Counted from the stretch's first letter, positions 37,953 through 47,102 are shown. The stretch: 64,000 nt of DNA from JAGGAG01 sp031402225 (GCA_031402225.1 JANNSD010000037.1:49119-113118); one strand, 5' to 3'. Translations and numbers: made by a program. Notes: generated from the sequence alone by a model not told the origin.

Positions 37953-39632
37953 ATGCTGGCGCGGCAGAGGCGTCACGCGCTTTGGGCGCTGCTTGCGGCG
38001 GTGCCGATCGCGGTGCTGCTGTTTCTCGCGCTGCGGCATCGCCGCACCCTCCTGGAAACGTCGCTGCACGACTGGGCCATCTCCCAGGTCGCCGAGGCCA
38101 CCGACAGCGTGTACCGGTTGTCGATGGGCCGTGTGCACCTGAGCGTCGTGGCCGGCCGGATCGCGGTCGACTCGCTTCGGCTGGTAACGGATACCTCCCG
38201 GAACTCCTTCCGCGCCGCGCCCCTGCCGGTCCTCACGGTGAGTGCCACGGGGTGCCGAGTGCTCGGCATCGACATCTGGCAGATGCTCACGGCCCGCGGG
38301 GTGATCGCCCGGCTCTTCCGGTGCGACGACATTGCGGCGGTGGTGGTGGAGACGGTCCGGGACACCGTTTCGGCACAACCGGCAGCGGCGGATGCCCGGA
38401 GGGCCATGCCATTCATCCGGGACAGCATCCTGCTTCCCTCGCTGCTCCCGGTGATCGTCGTGCATGGTACCGAGTTGCCGCGTCTCTCGCTCGACTACAC
38501 CCGCCGGGGCCGCGGAGGCGCCACGACGCATTTTACCCTGCAGCGTCTCAGCATCCAGTTGCGCGAGACGCGGATCGATCCAGGGGTGCGGCCGAGGGAC
38601 CGGAAGCCGCTCTTCAGCGAGCAGGCAGTGGTCACCGCCGACCTCCTGACGCTTGGTGGTGAGGAGCAGGCGGTCGTACTGGGTCGTCTGCGTGGCAACC
38701 TCACCGACTCGACGCTGGCGCTTGACGCCATCGTCGTGGGGCCACCGGCCTCCGATGCCGACTGGCTCAAGGCACAGAAACGGCGATCCGACCTGATCCG
38801 GTTCCACCTCGACAGCGCGCGATTCAAGGGAGTAGACTACCGGCGTCTGGGCAGCGCCGAGGGGGCGATCATCGCGCGTCACGCGCGACTCCACGGGTTC
38901 AGGCTCGATGTGCTGTCCGACAAGCGCCTGCCCGCCGGCCCGCCGCACAGGCGCCGGACGCCTCAGCAATGGGTGGCATCGCTCGATCGGCCGCTGGCGC
39001 TGGATACCGTCATCATTGCGGGCGGAAAGATTGCCTACAGTGAGCACGCCGTCGGTCGTGCCCAGGTGGGCAAGATGACGTGGGAGCAGATCCAGGCCCA
39101 GGTCACCGACGTGCGCACGGTGGCGCGTGTCGGGTCGCCCGCGCCTCTCATGCTGGTGCGGGCCTCCGCGCTGCTGCAGGGACAGGGCAAGCTCGACGTG
39201 CATATCGAGATCCCGCTCACCGCGGACCAGTTCAACATGAAATATTTCGGCTCGCTTGGGCCAATCAGCATGATGGCCTTCAACAGCTACGCCGAGCAGG
39301 TGATGCCGGTTCGCGCGACCAGCGGCGCAATGCATTCCGTGCGCTTTTCAATCGTCGTGCGGAATGGGCGCTCGACCGGCCAGGTTGTGCCACTGTATGG
39401 CGACTTCAAGGTGGCACTCGAGGACAAGCAGGGGAGCTTCCTCAAGAAGGCGGGGCTTTCCGTGGCCTCGTTCCTGGCCAACAGCTTCAAGATCCGGGGC
39501 GACAACCCGGGGAAGCCAGGGCAGGTGCCGGTGGTGGGACGAGTCAACCGGCCGTACGCGCCCACGGCGTCACTGCCCCAGGTGTTCTGGCTCGCCTTGA
39601 AGGAGGGCCTGGGCAAGGTGTTCCTCAAGTAG
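37953..39632 (+). CDS. AsmA/DUF748-like inner-membrane-anchored protein
   Basis: 559 aa. A single N-terminal helix (WALLAAVPIAVLLFLALR) is followed by long periplasmic beta-structure with amphipathic strands. Examples are VHLSVVAGRIAVDSLRLV, TLALDTVIIAGGKIAYSE and a C-terminal part GKLDVHIEIPLTADQFNMKY, FKVALEDKQGSFLKKAGLSV. This matches the general pattern of AsmA-like lipid-transfer proteins, which carry phospholipid across the periplasm, but no signature motif makes the subfamily certain. Just 5 bases after its stop begins the orphan tail of an L,D-transpeptidase, suggesting a deletion ended here. Confidence 0.6.
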   Translation: MLARQRRHALWALLAAVPIAVLLFLALRHRRTLLETSLHDWAISQVAEATDSVYRLSMGRVHLSVVAGRIAVDSLRLVTDTSRNSFRAAPLPVLTVSATGCRVLGIDIWQMLTARGVIARLFRCDDIAAVVVETVRDTVSAQPAAADARRAMPFIRDSILLPSLLPVIVVHGTELPRLSLDYTRRGRGGATTHFTLQRLSIQLRETRIDPGVRPRDRKPLFSEQAVVTADLLTLGGEEQAVVLGRLRGNLTDSTLALDAIVVGPPASDADWLKAQKRRSDLIRFHLDSARFKGVDYRRLGSAEGAIIARHARLHGFRLDVLSDKRLPAGPPHRRRTPQQWVASLDRPLALDTVIIAGGKIAYSEHAVGRAQVGKMTWEQIQAQVTDVRTVARVGSPAPLMLVRASALLQGQGKLDVHIEIPLTADQFNMKYFGSLGPISMMAFNSYAEQVMPVRATSGAMHSVRFSIVVRNGRSTGQVVPLYGDFKVALEDKQGSFLKKAGLSVASFLANSFKIRGDNPGKPGQVPVVGRVNRPYAPTASLPQVFWLALKEGLGKVFLK

Positions 39633-39637
39633 GCGAG

Positions 39638-39718
39638 GTATTCTTCTACCGCGACATCTACGGTCACGATCGCACGCTCAACCGATTGCTCCTGAAGGGC
39701 TATCCCTATCCGCGCTGA
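39638..39718 (+). pseudogene. Remnant of an L,D-transpeptidase C-terminus
   Basis: 26 codons plus stop reading VFFYRDIYGHDRT... and ending KGYPYPR. The intact L,D-transpeptidase that starts 5 bases downstream ends with VDFIADVYGRDRN...QGYPYPP, so the two tails are homologous with shared YGxDR and GYPYP. No start codon or catalytic domain precedes the fragment. It looks like what is left of a tandem duplicate after deletion. Confidence 0.7.
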
Positions 39719-39722
39719 CGCC

Positions 39723-41447
39723 GTGTTTCCTGGCCTCGCTGTGCTCCTGCTCCTCGCCACCGCACCGGCCACGGCCACCCAGGACCGGGCGGCGCCATCC
39801 ACGCCAGCCGACTCCAGCATCGCCGCGAGCCTGCGTGAGCGCGCCGCGGCGCGCCGCTTCGATGCGATGCGCTGGCCGGACGTGAGCGATGCGCGGGCCA
39901 CCCTTCGGGGATTGTACGAAGCCAACAGTTGGCAGCCGCTCTTTCTCGACTCGCTCGGTCGCCCCACCGCTGCGACGCGGGCGCTGGTGCAGCGGCTGCT
40001 GGCCTTGGCCGACCTTGGCCTCGACCCCGCCGATTTCAACGCGGCGGTGCATGACAGCCTGCTGGCGGTGCTGGAGCGGGGGGATACCGAATGGACGGCC
40101 ACCGACCTCGCCGCCTTCGATGCGCGGCTCGCCGTGGACGTCATCCGCTACGTCGCGGCGATGCGCTACGGGCGGGCGCGGCTGCGCTGGGTGGACGATA
40201 CCGTGAACACCGGGAAGGGGATCCTCACGGTGCGCCGCGCCCCGATGGATGCTGGCGAGGTCATTACCACTGTCCGCATGTCACCCGAGCCGGCCACGGT
40301 GCTGTTCCAGCTGGAGGCCCGGGGGCCGGAGTATCGGCAGCTGCAGGTGGCGCTCGCGCGCTATCGCGGGCTGGCTGGCGACAGCACACTCGCCATGCTG
40401 CCGCCAATGCCCGCGCGGCTCGCGCCGGGCCAGCGGTACGCCGGTGCCGCGGCGCTGCGCCGGCTCCTGATGGCCCTTGGCGACCTTCCCGACACACTGG
40501 CGGCACCGAACGCCGAGTCGGATACCATCTACGACGCGACACTGGCGCGGGGTGTGAAGCGGCTGCAGCAACGGGAAAATCTTCCGCCCGACGGGATCAT
40601 CGCGGCGAAGACGGCGGCCCGGCTGGCGGCGCCCTTCCAGACGCCGGTCCGCGCGATCAGCATGACGATGGAGCGGATGCGGGGCATGCCGGCGCCGCCG
40701 GTCGACAGCCTCTGGATCCGGGTGAACATCCCCGAGTTCCGCATGCGCGTCATGCTGCCCGCCGGCGGCCCGCCCCCGGTGGTGATGAACGTGGTGGTGG
40801 GGGGACGGGGACGGAATGAAACACCCGAACTGGCGAGCACCGTCAACATGATCGTGTTCAGTCCCACCTGGCGGGTGCCGCCGCGGATCATCCGCGACGA
40901 GATCGTGCCCAAGGCGCTGAGCGACTCCATGTACCTGACGCGGCAGGGCATGGAACTGGTGCGGAAGGGCGAGGTCGTCCCGGCGACGCCCGAGAACCTG
41001 GCGCTCGTGGGGGATTCCATCGGCGTGCGGCAGCGTCCCGGCGACGTGAATGCGCTCGGAACGGTGAAGTTCATCTTCCCCAACCCGTACGGCGTGTACC
41101 TGCATGACACGCCGACCAAGTCCACGTTCCGGCGCGCGAACCGCGCGGAGAGTCACGGGTGCGTGCGGCTGGCCGATGCGCCGTCCCTGGCCACCTGGCT
41201 CCTGCGCGCCGATTCGGCATGGACCGCGGAACGGATGAAGCTGGCGATGGCCTCGCCCAAGCCGATCGACGTGACTCTCGGCCAGGGTGTTCCGCTGCGC
41301 CTCGTGTACGAGACGGCGGTGCCACGGGACGATGGCGGCGTGGACTTCATCGCCGATGTGTATGGTCGTGATCGCAACATGGAACTCGCCCTGCAGCAGG
41401 GGTATCCCTACCCGCCCCGGCAAGTCCCCTTGGTGAAAAAGAAGTAG
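39723..41447 (+). CDS. L,D-transpeptidase (YcbB/LdtD-like)
   Basis: 574 aa, close to LdtD length. GTG at 39723, signal peptide ending PATATQ. N-terminal scaffold domain (about 55-230, YEANSWQPLFLDSLGRPT), peptidoglycan-binding part (about 265-310, TLARGVKRLQQRENLPPDG) and YkuD catalytic domain (about 330-550). The catalytic site is complete: His461 in YLHDTPTK and Cys480 in ESHGCVRLAD. The enzyme makes 3-3 cross-links in peptidoglycan from the periplasm. It is followed by an M15 peptidase and preceded by the tail of a lost paralogue. High confidence in family; whether LdtD-like specificity holds is inferred. Confidence 0.92.
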   Translation: MFPGLAVLLLLATAPATATQDRAAPSTPADSSIAASLRERAAARRFDAMRWPDVSDARATLRGLYEANSWQPLFLDSLGRPTAATRALVQRLLALADLGLDPADFNAAVHDSLLAVLERGDTEWTATDLAAFDARLAVDVIRYVAAMRYGRARLRWVDDTVNTGKGILTVRRAPMDAGEVITTVRMSPEPATVLFQLEARGPEYRQLQVALARYRGLAGDSTLAMLPPMPARLAPGQRYAGAAALRRLLMALGDLPDTLAAPNAESDTIYDATLARGVKRLQQRENLPPDGIIAAKTAARLAAPFQTPVRAISMTMERMRGMPAPPVDSLWIRVNIPEFRMRVMLPAGGPPPVVMNVVVGGRGRNETPELASTVNMIVFSPTWRVPPRIIRDEIVPKALSDSMYLTRQGMELVRKGEVVPATPENLALVGDSIGVRQRPGDVNALGTVKFIFPNPYGVYLHDTPTKSTFRRANRAESHGCVRLADAPSLATWLLRADSAWTAERMKLAMASPKPIDVTLGQGVPLRLVYETAVPRDDGGVDFIADVYGRDRNMELALQQGYPYPPRQVPLVKKK

Positions 41448-41555
41448 ACACCAGAATCTGCGGGTGCCGCCCCGAGGGGGCGCGCCCTATCTTCCCTGCT
41501 GGCCGGGCCCGTATCTTGTTCCTGAACGGGTCCATCACCAGACGGAAGGGTGTTG

Positions 41556-42497
41556 ATGACGCAGGTGAACCGAGGATGGCGCGCGCAGGGGCTCATGTCG
41601 ACAGCCGGAACGGTTGTTGTTGCGCTTGCGCTACTTGCGTCCACCCTGGGCATGAGTCCTCCCCGGAGGGTCGGAAGCATCGATTCCGTCCCGGTGAAGG
41701 ACAGTGCAAATGTTGTCCTGCCGCAATTCCTCGGGTTCAGCGGCAAGCTGCGGGCGGTGCAGGTCACTCCCGAAAAGATCGGCGAGAGCCCGGAACTGGC
41801 CGCGATGATGGAGCAGTATGGCATCGCGCAGGCCGGCATTCACCAGATCGGGCTGGTCTCGGCGGGGGGCGACTCCATTGCGTTGATTGCGCTGATCCCC
41901 TTCGCGGCCAAGAGCGGCGGCACCTTCCAGGGCTATCGCATCGGCTACTGGCCGCGGGAGCGGAGGCCGGTCACGCTGTACGGACTCCCCGAGGGATTTA
42001 TCGAGGTGACGCCGGACAACCAGGACGTGATGCTGTCGTCGCGCTTCCGGGTTCGCGACTTCCTGACCAAGGACCAGAGTACCGTCTGGCCCAAGTACCT
42101 CGTGGTGCAGCCCACGCTGCTCGACAAGCTCGAGCTGATTGCCGATGCCCTGGAGCGGCTGGGCAAGCCGTCGACCATTAAGGTGCTCTCCGGCTTCCGC
42201 ACGCCGCAGTACAACGCGAAGGGCGCTTGCCGCCGTTGCGGGCGCGCGAAGGACAGCCGGCACATGTACGGCGACGCGTCGGACATCTACGTGGATGGTG
42301 ACGGCAACGGTCGCATGGATGACCTGAACGGGGACGGCCGGATCAACGTGGCCGACGCCCGGTACCTCGCGCGCATCGCCGACCAGGTGGAGAGTGAGCA
42401 TCCTGAACTGACCGGTGGCATCGGCATCTACCGTAGCACCGGGGCGCACGGACCATTCGTGCATGTGGACACGCGCGGGTTCGTGGCGCGCTGGTAG
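41556..42497 (+). CDS. M15-family peptidase (DUF882-like) with calcium-loop insertion
   Basis: 313 aa; ATG at 41556 after GGAAGGG. A signal or anchor helix is near residues 15-35. The M15 zinc site is visible: LSGFRTPQYN (211-220), His236 and Asp243 in SRHMYGDASDIY, and His303 in FVHVDTRG. Between the second ligand and the last, residues 247-267, two Asp-rich loops (DGDGNGRMDD, NGDGRINVAD) look like a dockerin or EF-hand pair built into the peptidase. A Cys pair (225, 228) is just upstream. It likely trims peptidoglycan stem peptides; an L,D-transpeptidase gene lies upstream, which fits. A terminator and heptamer repeats follow. Confidence 0.8.
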   Translation: MTQVNRGWRAQGLMSTAGTVVVALALLASTLGMSPPRRVGSIDSVPVKDSANVVLPQFLGFSGKLRAVQVTPEKIGESPELAAMMEQYGIAQAGIHQIGLVSAGGDSIALIALIPFAAKSGGTFQGYRIGYWPRERRPVTLYGLPEGFIEVTPDNQDVMLSSRFRVRDFLTKDQSTVWPKYLVVQPTLLDKLELIADALERLGKPSTIKVLSGFRTPQYNAKGACRRCGRAKDSRHMYGDASDIYVDGDGNGRMDDLNGDGRINVADARYLARIADQVESEHPELTGGIGIYRSTGAHGPFVHVDTRGFVARW

Positions 42498-42500
42498 GTA

Positions 42501-42556
42501 GGCGTGAGGCGTTAGGCGTTAGGCGTTAGGCGTTAGGCGTTGGGCGTGAGGCGCAG
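42501..42556 (+). repeat. Tandem heptamer repeat, left arm
   Basis: Eight 7-base units with consensus GGCGTTA: GGCGTGA, four GGCGTTA, GGCGTTG, GGCGTGA, GGCGCAG. It begins 3 bases after the M15 gene stop and is complementary to the right arm at 42633-42662. Confidence 0.9.
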
Positions 42557-42575
42557 GCGCTTCGCTGAAATGAGA

Positions 42576-42615
42576 AACAGGGAGGAACGCAAAGGCGTCC
42601 TCCCTGTTTTCTTTC
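42576..42615. terminator. Intrinsic terminator nested between heptamer arms
   Basis: An 11-bp stem (42576-42586 with 42598-42608), a short inner CGC/GCG stem in the loop, then TTCTTTCT. It serves the M15 gene and sits between convergent genes. Confidence 0.8.
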
Positions 42616-42632
42616 TCCTCCACCACCGAAAA

Positions 42633-42662
42633 CCTAACGCCTAACGCCCAACGCCCAACGCC
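42633..42662 (-). repeat. Tandem heptamer repeat, right (inverted) arm
   Basis: Four units in inverted orientation: TAACGCC twice, CAACGCC twice. It ends at the stop codon of the minus-strand M28 gene and can pair with the left arm to form a stem around the nested terminator. Confidence 0.9.
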
Positions 42663-44386
42663 TACTGCTTGCAGGGCGCCTTTGGATCGGGCTTCGGCTG
42701 GTCGACCACCATGCGATGGTCGTCGTTCGCGACCACCAGCGCCACGTTGGCAATGAACGTGTCGATCCGCGCCATCTTGTTGTAGTTGATGAACTGCGGC
42801 TCATCGGTGAGCTGGTGGTAGTCCTGGTGCACGCCCGTGGTGAAGAACACCACCGGAATGCCGAACCGGGCATAGCTCGCATGGTCGCTGCGGCAGTAGA
42901 TGTTCGCTGGGTGACCATTGGCATCGAGCGTGTAGTCAAACGCGAAGCCGTACTTCCCGTCGACGTTCACCTTCTCGACCAGGTCGCCGAGCTGGGTCGA
43001 GAGGCGGCGTGAGCCGACCAGCTGCAGGTAGTTCGGGCCACCCCTGGTCTTGCCATCACCCAAAACGTCGTCGGTCGCCCCCCCACGCCCCACCATGTCG
43101 AGGTTGAGCTGTGCGACGATGGAGTCGCGCGGCACGGTGGGATTGTCGGTGAAGAACTCCGAGCCCCAGAGGCCCTTTTCCTCGCCGGTGTGCCACACAA
43201 AAATGATCGACCGCCTCGGCTTGGCCTTGCTCTTGACCAGCGCGCCGGCAATGGCGAGCACGGAGACGGACCCGGAACCGTCATCGTCGGCGCCGTTGTT
43301 GATCGAGTCGAGCCTGGGCTTGTTCACCTTGCGCAGGCTGTCCAGCGTGGCCTGTACCTTCACCAACTCTTCCGGCGTCGGCTTCCTGTTGTCGCTCTCG
43401 GCGCCGGCGGGCCGCATGATGTGATTGAAGGCCCAGATGGAGTCGTGGTCCACCGGCGGGCCCTGGGCGAGACCGATATGGTCGTTGTGCGCGCCGACGG
43501 CGACGTACTGGCTCATGAGCCTGGGGTCGCTGCCGCGCAGGATGGCCACCACGTTGCGGGCCGGCGTGCTGACGTCGGTGGTAAGCATGCTGATGTTGGC
43601 GGACACCGGACGACCAGTCGCACCGGCCGCGGTGCTTGCCGGGCTGGCGCCGAGGATCGTCTCCGCGGTGGCGGGCGAGATCAGCATCGCGAACGGGCCA
43701 GTGGCCGGGCCGGCCTGGTCCGCGCTCTTCATCGATACCTGCGGCTCCGACAGGAACCCAACCACCTGCGGCGGGACGATATCGAGGGCGATCACGGCGA
43801 TGCCCGCCGCACTCGCATACTTCTTCCGGTCGAGACCCTGCCAGAACTGCCAGATCGGTTGCCCGCTCTTGCCGATCGGGGGCGAGAATACGACGAGCTT
43901 GCCGGTGATTTGCGCCTCGGTCAGGCTGGCGGTGGTGTCGCCGATACGACCGGCGTACACGGATCCGATGTTGTTCGCGGTGAACGACGGCGAGAAGCCG
44001 AGTTGCGAGACCGCCCCGAAGCTCACCCAGTCCTTGCCCGGCGCGAGCGACACGCCGCCGGCCGTCAGGTTCGACGCCGGGTCCATTCCCTTGTTGATCA
44101 GCGGAACGATCTGGAACCAGGTGCCATTCTCGCCGGCGGGCTCGAGGCCCAGCGCCTTGGCCTGTGCGGCGATGAAGGTGGTGCCCTTGACGTTGCCGAT
44201 GGTGCCGGCCTCGCGGCCCTGCATCGAGTCATCGGCGAAGGCGTACAGTTCGGTCTTCAGGGTGGCAGGCGACACCGCCGGGAAGGCGGTACCCGGAGCT
44301 GGCTGGGTGGCGGGGGTCTTCTGGCCGCTGCTGCACGCAGCCAAGGCGGCCAGGGCGATCGGCCCCAGTTGATGGCGCAGTCTCAA
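42662..44386 (-). CDS. M28 family aminopeptidase lipoprotein with PA domain
   Basis: 574 aa. I place the start at the TTG at 44386 because GGGAGA lies 5 bases upstream and it gives a compact lipoprotein signal (LRHQLGPIALAALAAC, lipid on Cys18). A PA-type insertion (about 120-310, ITGKLVVFSPP, AGIAVIALDIVPP) precedes the catalytic part. Zinc ligands are seen in GAHNDHIG, NNGADDDGSG, HTGEEKGLWGSE, LDMVGR and HQDYHQLTDE, so this is a true two-metal aminopeptidase, unlike the QC-like protein at 25.4 kb. It is convergent with the M15 gene and divergent from the copper operon. Substrate unknown. Confidence 0.88.
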   Translation of the reverse strand: MRLRHQLGPIALAALAACSSGQKTPATQPAPGTAFPAVSPATLKTELYAFADDSMQGREAGTIGNVKGTTFIAAQAKALGLEPAGENGTWFQIVPLINKGMDPASNLTAGGVSLAPGKDWVSFGAVSQLGFSPSFTANNIGSVYAGRIGDTTASLTEAQITGKLVVFSPPIGKSGQPIWQFWQGLDRKKYASAAGIAVIALDIVPPQVVGFLSEPQVSMKSADQAGPATGPFAMLISPATAETILGASPASTAAGATGRPVSANISMLTTDVSTPARNVVAILRGSDPRLMSQYVAVGAHNDHIGLAQGPPVDHDSIWAFNHIMRPAGAESDNRKPTPEELVKVQATLDSLRKVNKPRLDSINNGADDDGSGSVSVLAIAGALVKSKAKPRRSIIFVWHTGEEKGLWGSEFFTDNPTVPRDSIVAQLNLDMVGRGGATDDVLGDGKTRGGPNYLQLVGSRRLSTQLGDLVEKVNVDGKYGFAFDYTLDANGHPANIYCRSDHASYARFGIPVVFFTTGVHQDYHQLTDEPQFINYNKMARIDTFIANVALVVANDDHRMVVDQPKPDPKAPCKQ

Positions 44387-44518
44387 GACGGTCTCCCAGA
44401 TGGGGTAAGTGGCACGGGCACAAGGTAATGCGGGCCGTACGGGCGGACCAGCGAAAAGTTGCGGCGTTGTCTCCCGGGGACGCTGTCGCAGCCCGAAACT
44501 GTACCGAAGCGCGACGCA

Positions 44519-44547
44519 TTGCCCGGCGGGGGGCTGCCTTACATATT
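44519..44547 (+). promoter_or_regulatory. Predicted promoter of the copper operon
   Basis: TTGCCC (44519-44524), 17-base spacer, CATATT (44542-44547). Initiation would be near 44554, only a few bases before the ATG at 44558, so the first gene may be read from an almost leaderless mRNA. The rest of the 44387-44557 gap shows no convincing metal-regulator box to me. Confidence 0.45.
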
Positions 44548-44557
44548 TTCGCCTGTC

Positions 44558-44956
44558 ATGATGTCCCACTCAGTCCTGCGATCGGTGGTCCGGCGGTGCA
44601 TCGCCGCGGTTGCCCTGTTCGGGTTCTCCCTGAACGTGGCGACGCCGACGAGCATGCACGGCTGCGCTCATCCGGCGCCAGCGGTGGCGCCGGCGGCCAG
44701 TGGCATTCACGCGGGCCATCATGGGCAGCCGGCTGATCCCGCGCCGTCGGAGCCGTCGTCGCACGGCACGACGTGCCAGTGCGTCGGTCACTCCTGCGGC
44801 ACCATGCTCGCGGTGCCGACCCCGGTCGCCACCGGTCCCCGCGCGGTGCCCGTGGTCACCCGGTCCGAGCCGGTCCGCAGTGCCGATCGCCTCCCGGCGG
44901 TCGACCAGCATCTCCTTCCCTTCGCCGTCGGTCCTCCCAGCAGCCTCCTCGCCTGA
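44558..44956 (+). CDS. Small His/Cys-rich exported protein (DUF2946-like)
   Basis: 132 aa; two adjacent ATG codons at 44558 and 44561. A basic start (SVLRSVVRRC) and hydrophobic helix (IAAVALFGFSLNVA) suggest export. The mature part is rich in possible copper ligands: SMHGCAHP, IHAGHHGQP, SSHGTTCQCVGHSCGTM. The length and Cys/His pattern recall the DUF2946-type proteins often found next to TonB receptors, but the match is loose. It is the first gene of the copper operon, 64 bases before the receptor. I infer a periplasmic metal chaperone or sink. Confidence 0.6.
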   Translation: MMSHSVLRSVVRRCIAAVALFGFSLNVATPTSMHGCAHPAPAVAPAASGIHAGHHGQPADPAPSEPSSHGTTCQCVGHSCGTMLAVPTPVATGPRAVPVVTRSEPVRSADRLPAVDQHLLPFAVGPPSSLLA

Positions 44957-45020
44957 CCAGCTAGTGCTCGTGGTTCTGCGCCCTTGATTGAGGGGCGTGT
45001 GTCGCTGTCCCTGGAGTCAC

Positions 45021-47072
45021 ATGACGTTCTACCGGCTGATCCTCGCCTCGGCGATGGTTGGCGTCCTTGTGGGTGCCGTTCCGCTCTCGGCGCAGGTGCG
45101 CGCTGACACGGCAAGGGTGCGCACGCTCGATTCAATCGTGGTGGTGGCCGCCCCCAGGCGCGAGGCTGCCCCGCCGGTGTCGACCATCACGGTCGATCCG
45201 GCGACGCTGCGCCGTACCCAGGCTACCAATGCCTGGGACCTGGTGCGTCGCACCACCGGCGTCGAGGTGCATGAGCAGGGGCAGGGACCGGGGTTCGCTT
45301 CCAACGTGGTGCTGCGCGGGTTCTCCTCGGATCATTCGTCGGATGCGCTGCTGGTGCTCGATGGCGTGCCGATCAACCTGCCGATCCACGGCCATGTGGA
45401 GGGCTACAGCGACTGGAGTCCTCTCGCGGCGCCATCGGTTGGCGCGATGCGCGTCGTCCATGGGCCGGCGAGCCCGCTCTACGGTGACTTCAACTTTGGT
45501 GGTGTGATCGAGGTCTCGTCGCCCAGCGACCTCACCACCACGAACGGGCAGCTCGGCGTGTCCAGCTTCGGGGACGTGACGGGCTGGGTGCGCACCGGGA
45601 AGCGCAACCAGAAGTCCGGCTTCTTCGCCAGCGCACTGGGCGAACGGGAGCAGGGGTGGCGGGACAACTCCAGCTACTGGCTGGGCAGCGGCTCGCTGCG
45701 TGGCTGGCGCCAGGCTGGCAAGGGCCGGCTCGAGGGCGGCCTGCTGCTCTATGGCTCTGACTGGCGCTCGGCGGGATTCCTCTCGGTGCAGCAGTTCAAC
45801 GCCGGCGACCTGACGGCCGCGATCGACACCAGCGACGGCGGGGATGCGCAGCGGCTTATCGCCACAGGTCGCTACACCGCGGTCAGCAGTTCCGGCACCG
45901 GCGTGGAGGTCTCCGGATGGGTGCAGGGGGTACGGACGCACCTCTTCCTGACTGTGCCGGAGGACGGCGTGCAGCAGCAGCAGGAAGAACTCGACCGGCG
46001 CGTGGCGTTCGGGACGCAGGCGAGGATGGGGTGGAACGGGTCGGCGGGCGAGTTCACCGCCGGCGTGGCCGGCCGGCTCGACCTCAGCAAGTACGACCTG
46101 TACCAGACGCAGGACCGCGCGGTCGAGGATACGGCGACGTTGAACAACGGCCAGTACCTGTCGGGGTCACTGTTCGGCCGGTGGCAGAAGTTCGCCTGGT
46201 CGCGGGTGGCGTTCGACGTCGGCATGCGGCTGGACGTGCTGCAGTACGGCAGCCAGAACCTGCAGGTGGCGAATGCCCCGATGGTGCACGCCACGTCGGT
46301 GCAGGTGAACCCCAAGTTCGGGGCCCGCTACATCCTCAGCAGCAAGGCGGCGCTGCTGGCCTCGGTGGCGCGCGGCTTCCGCGGGGCACCAGGCGTGGTG
46401 ACGGATCCGTCGCTGCCACCGCTCAGCATGTGGGGCATCGAGGTTGGCACGCAGCTCGTGTTCGGCGGCTTCACCGCCGACCTGGCGCTCTTCCGGATGG
46501 ATGTGCAGAACGACCGGATCCAGGACCCGGTCACGCTGCAGGTGCTCGAAACCGGGGCCAGCTACCGGCAGGGCGTCTCCGCCCGGCTGGGCTGGCAGGC
46601 GAGCGGCCGGCTCAGTTTTCAGGCCAACGCCACCTTCAACAATGCGCGCATCAAGGAGAGCGATCCACCAAGCGTGATACCGGTGGCGGCGCTGCTGAAC
46701 GGGACGATCCAGCTCGACCCGACCATCCTGTTTCATCTGGTGCCGCCCCGGCCGGGCGATCCGGTGCCGGCGGTCGCAGACTACACCGCATCGCTGGGCG
46801 GGGAGTTACGCATCGGGCGTCGCGGGATGGTCGGTGCCCGGGTGCGCGTGGGCGGGCCCTTCACGCCGATCGGGGAGCCCCTGGTCCAGACACAGCCGTT
46901 CGCCGTCCTCGACCTTGGCGGCCAGCTGCCGCTCGGCCGGGGCGGGCCCACGCTCGATATCGCCGTACAGAACGTCACCAGCACCAAGTTTCCCGAGATC
47001 CGTTCCAGTGGCTTCATCAACCCCGGCACACCCGTCGTGCTTCGCATGGCGGTGAGCTTCGACACGCCGTGA
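45021..47072 (+). CDS. TonB-dependent receptor, probably for a copper-containing substrate
   Basis: 683 aa; ATG at 45021 with GGAG 4 bases upstream. Signal peptide ends PLSAQ (mature Gln25). A TonB-box-like LDSIVVVA occurs at about 36-43, then the plug (VVLRGFSSDHSSDALLVLDG, VHGPASPLYGDFNFGGVIEV) and a 22-strand-type barrel ending RMAVSFDTP. It is much smaller than the receptor at 5.4 kb and has no CarboxypepD_reg domain, so it is a classical metal-type receptor. It lies in one operon with MbnP, MbnH, CopC and CopD, hence the inferred copper or copper-chelate substrate. Confidence 0.88.
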   Translation: MTFYRLILASAMVGVLVGAVPLSAQVRADTARVRTLDSIVVVAAPRREAAPPVSTITVDPATLRRTQATNAWDLVRRTTGVEVHEQGQGPGFASNVVLRGFSSDHSSDALLVLDGVPINLPIHGHVEGYSDWSPLAAPSVGAMRVVHGPASPLYGDFNFGGVIEVSSPSDLTTTNGQLGVSSFGDVTGWVRTGKRNQKSGFFASALGEREQGWRDNSSYWLGSGSLRGWRQAGKGRLEGGLLLYGSDWRSAGFLSVQQFNAGDLTAAIDTSDGGDAQRLIATGRYTAVSSSGTGVEVSGWVQGVRTHLFLTVPEDGVQQQQEELDRRVAFGTQARMGWNGSAGEFTAGVAGRLDLSKYDLYQTQDRAVEDTATLNNGQYLSGSLFGRWQKFAWSRVAFDVGMRLDVLQYGSQNLQVANAPMVHATSVQVNPKFGARYILSSKAALLASVARGFRGAPGVVTDPSLPPLSMWGIEVGTQLVFGGFTADLALFRMDVQNDRIQDPVTLQVLETGASYRQGVSARLGWQASGRLSFQANATFNNARIKESDPPSVIPVAALLNGTIQLDPTILFHLVPPRPGDPVPAVADYTASLGGELRIGRRGMVGARVRVGGPFTPIGEPLVQTQPFAVLDLGGQLPLGRGGPTLDIAVQNVTSTKFPEIRSSGFINPGTPVVLRMAVSFDTP

Positions 47073-47102
47073 CATGCGGCGCCAACACTCAGGAGAACGA
47101 TC

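Noticed and set aside
42501..42662. CRISPR-like array
   Set aside because: The units are 7 bases with no spacers and occur in two inverted blocks, so it is a simple tandem repeat.
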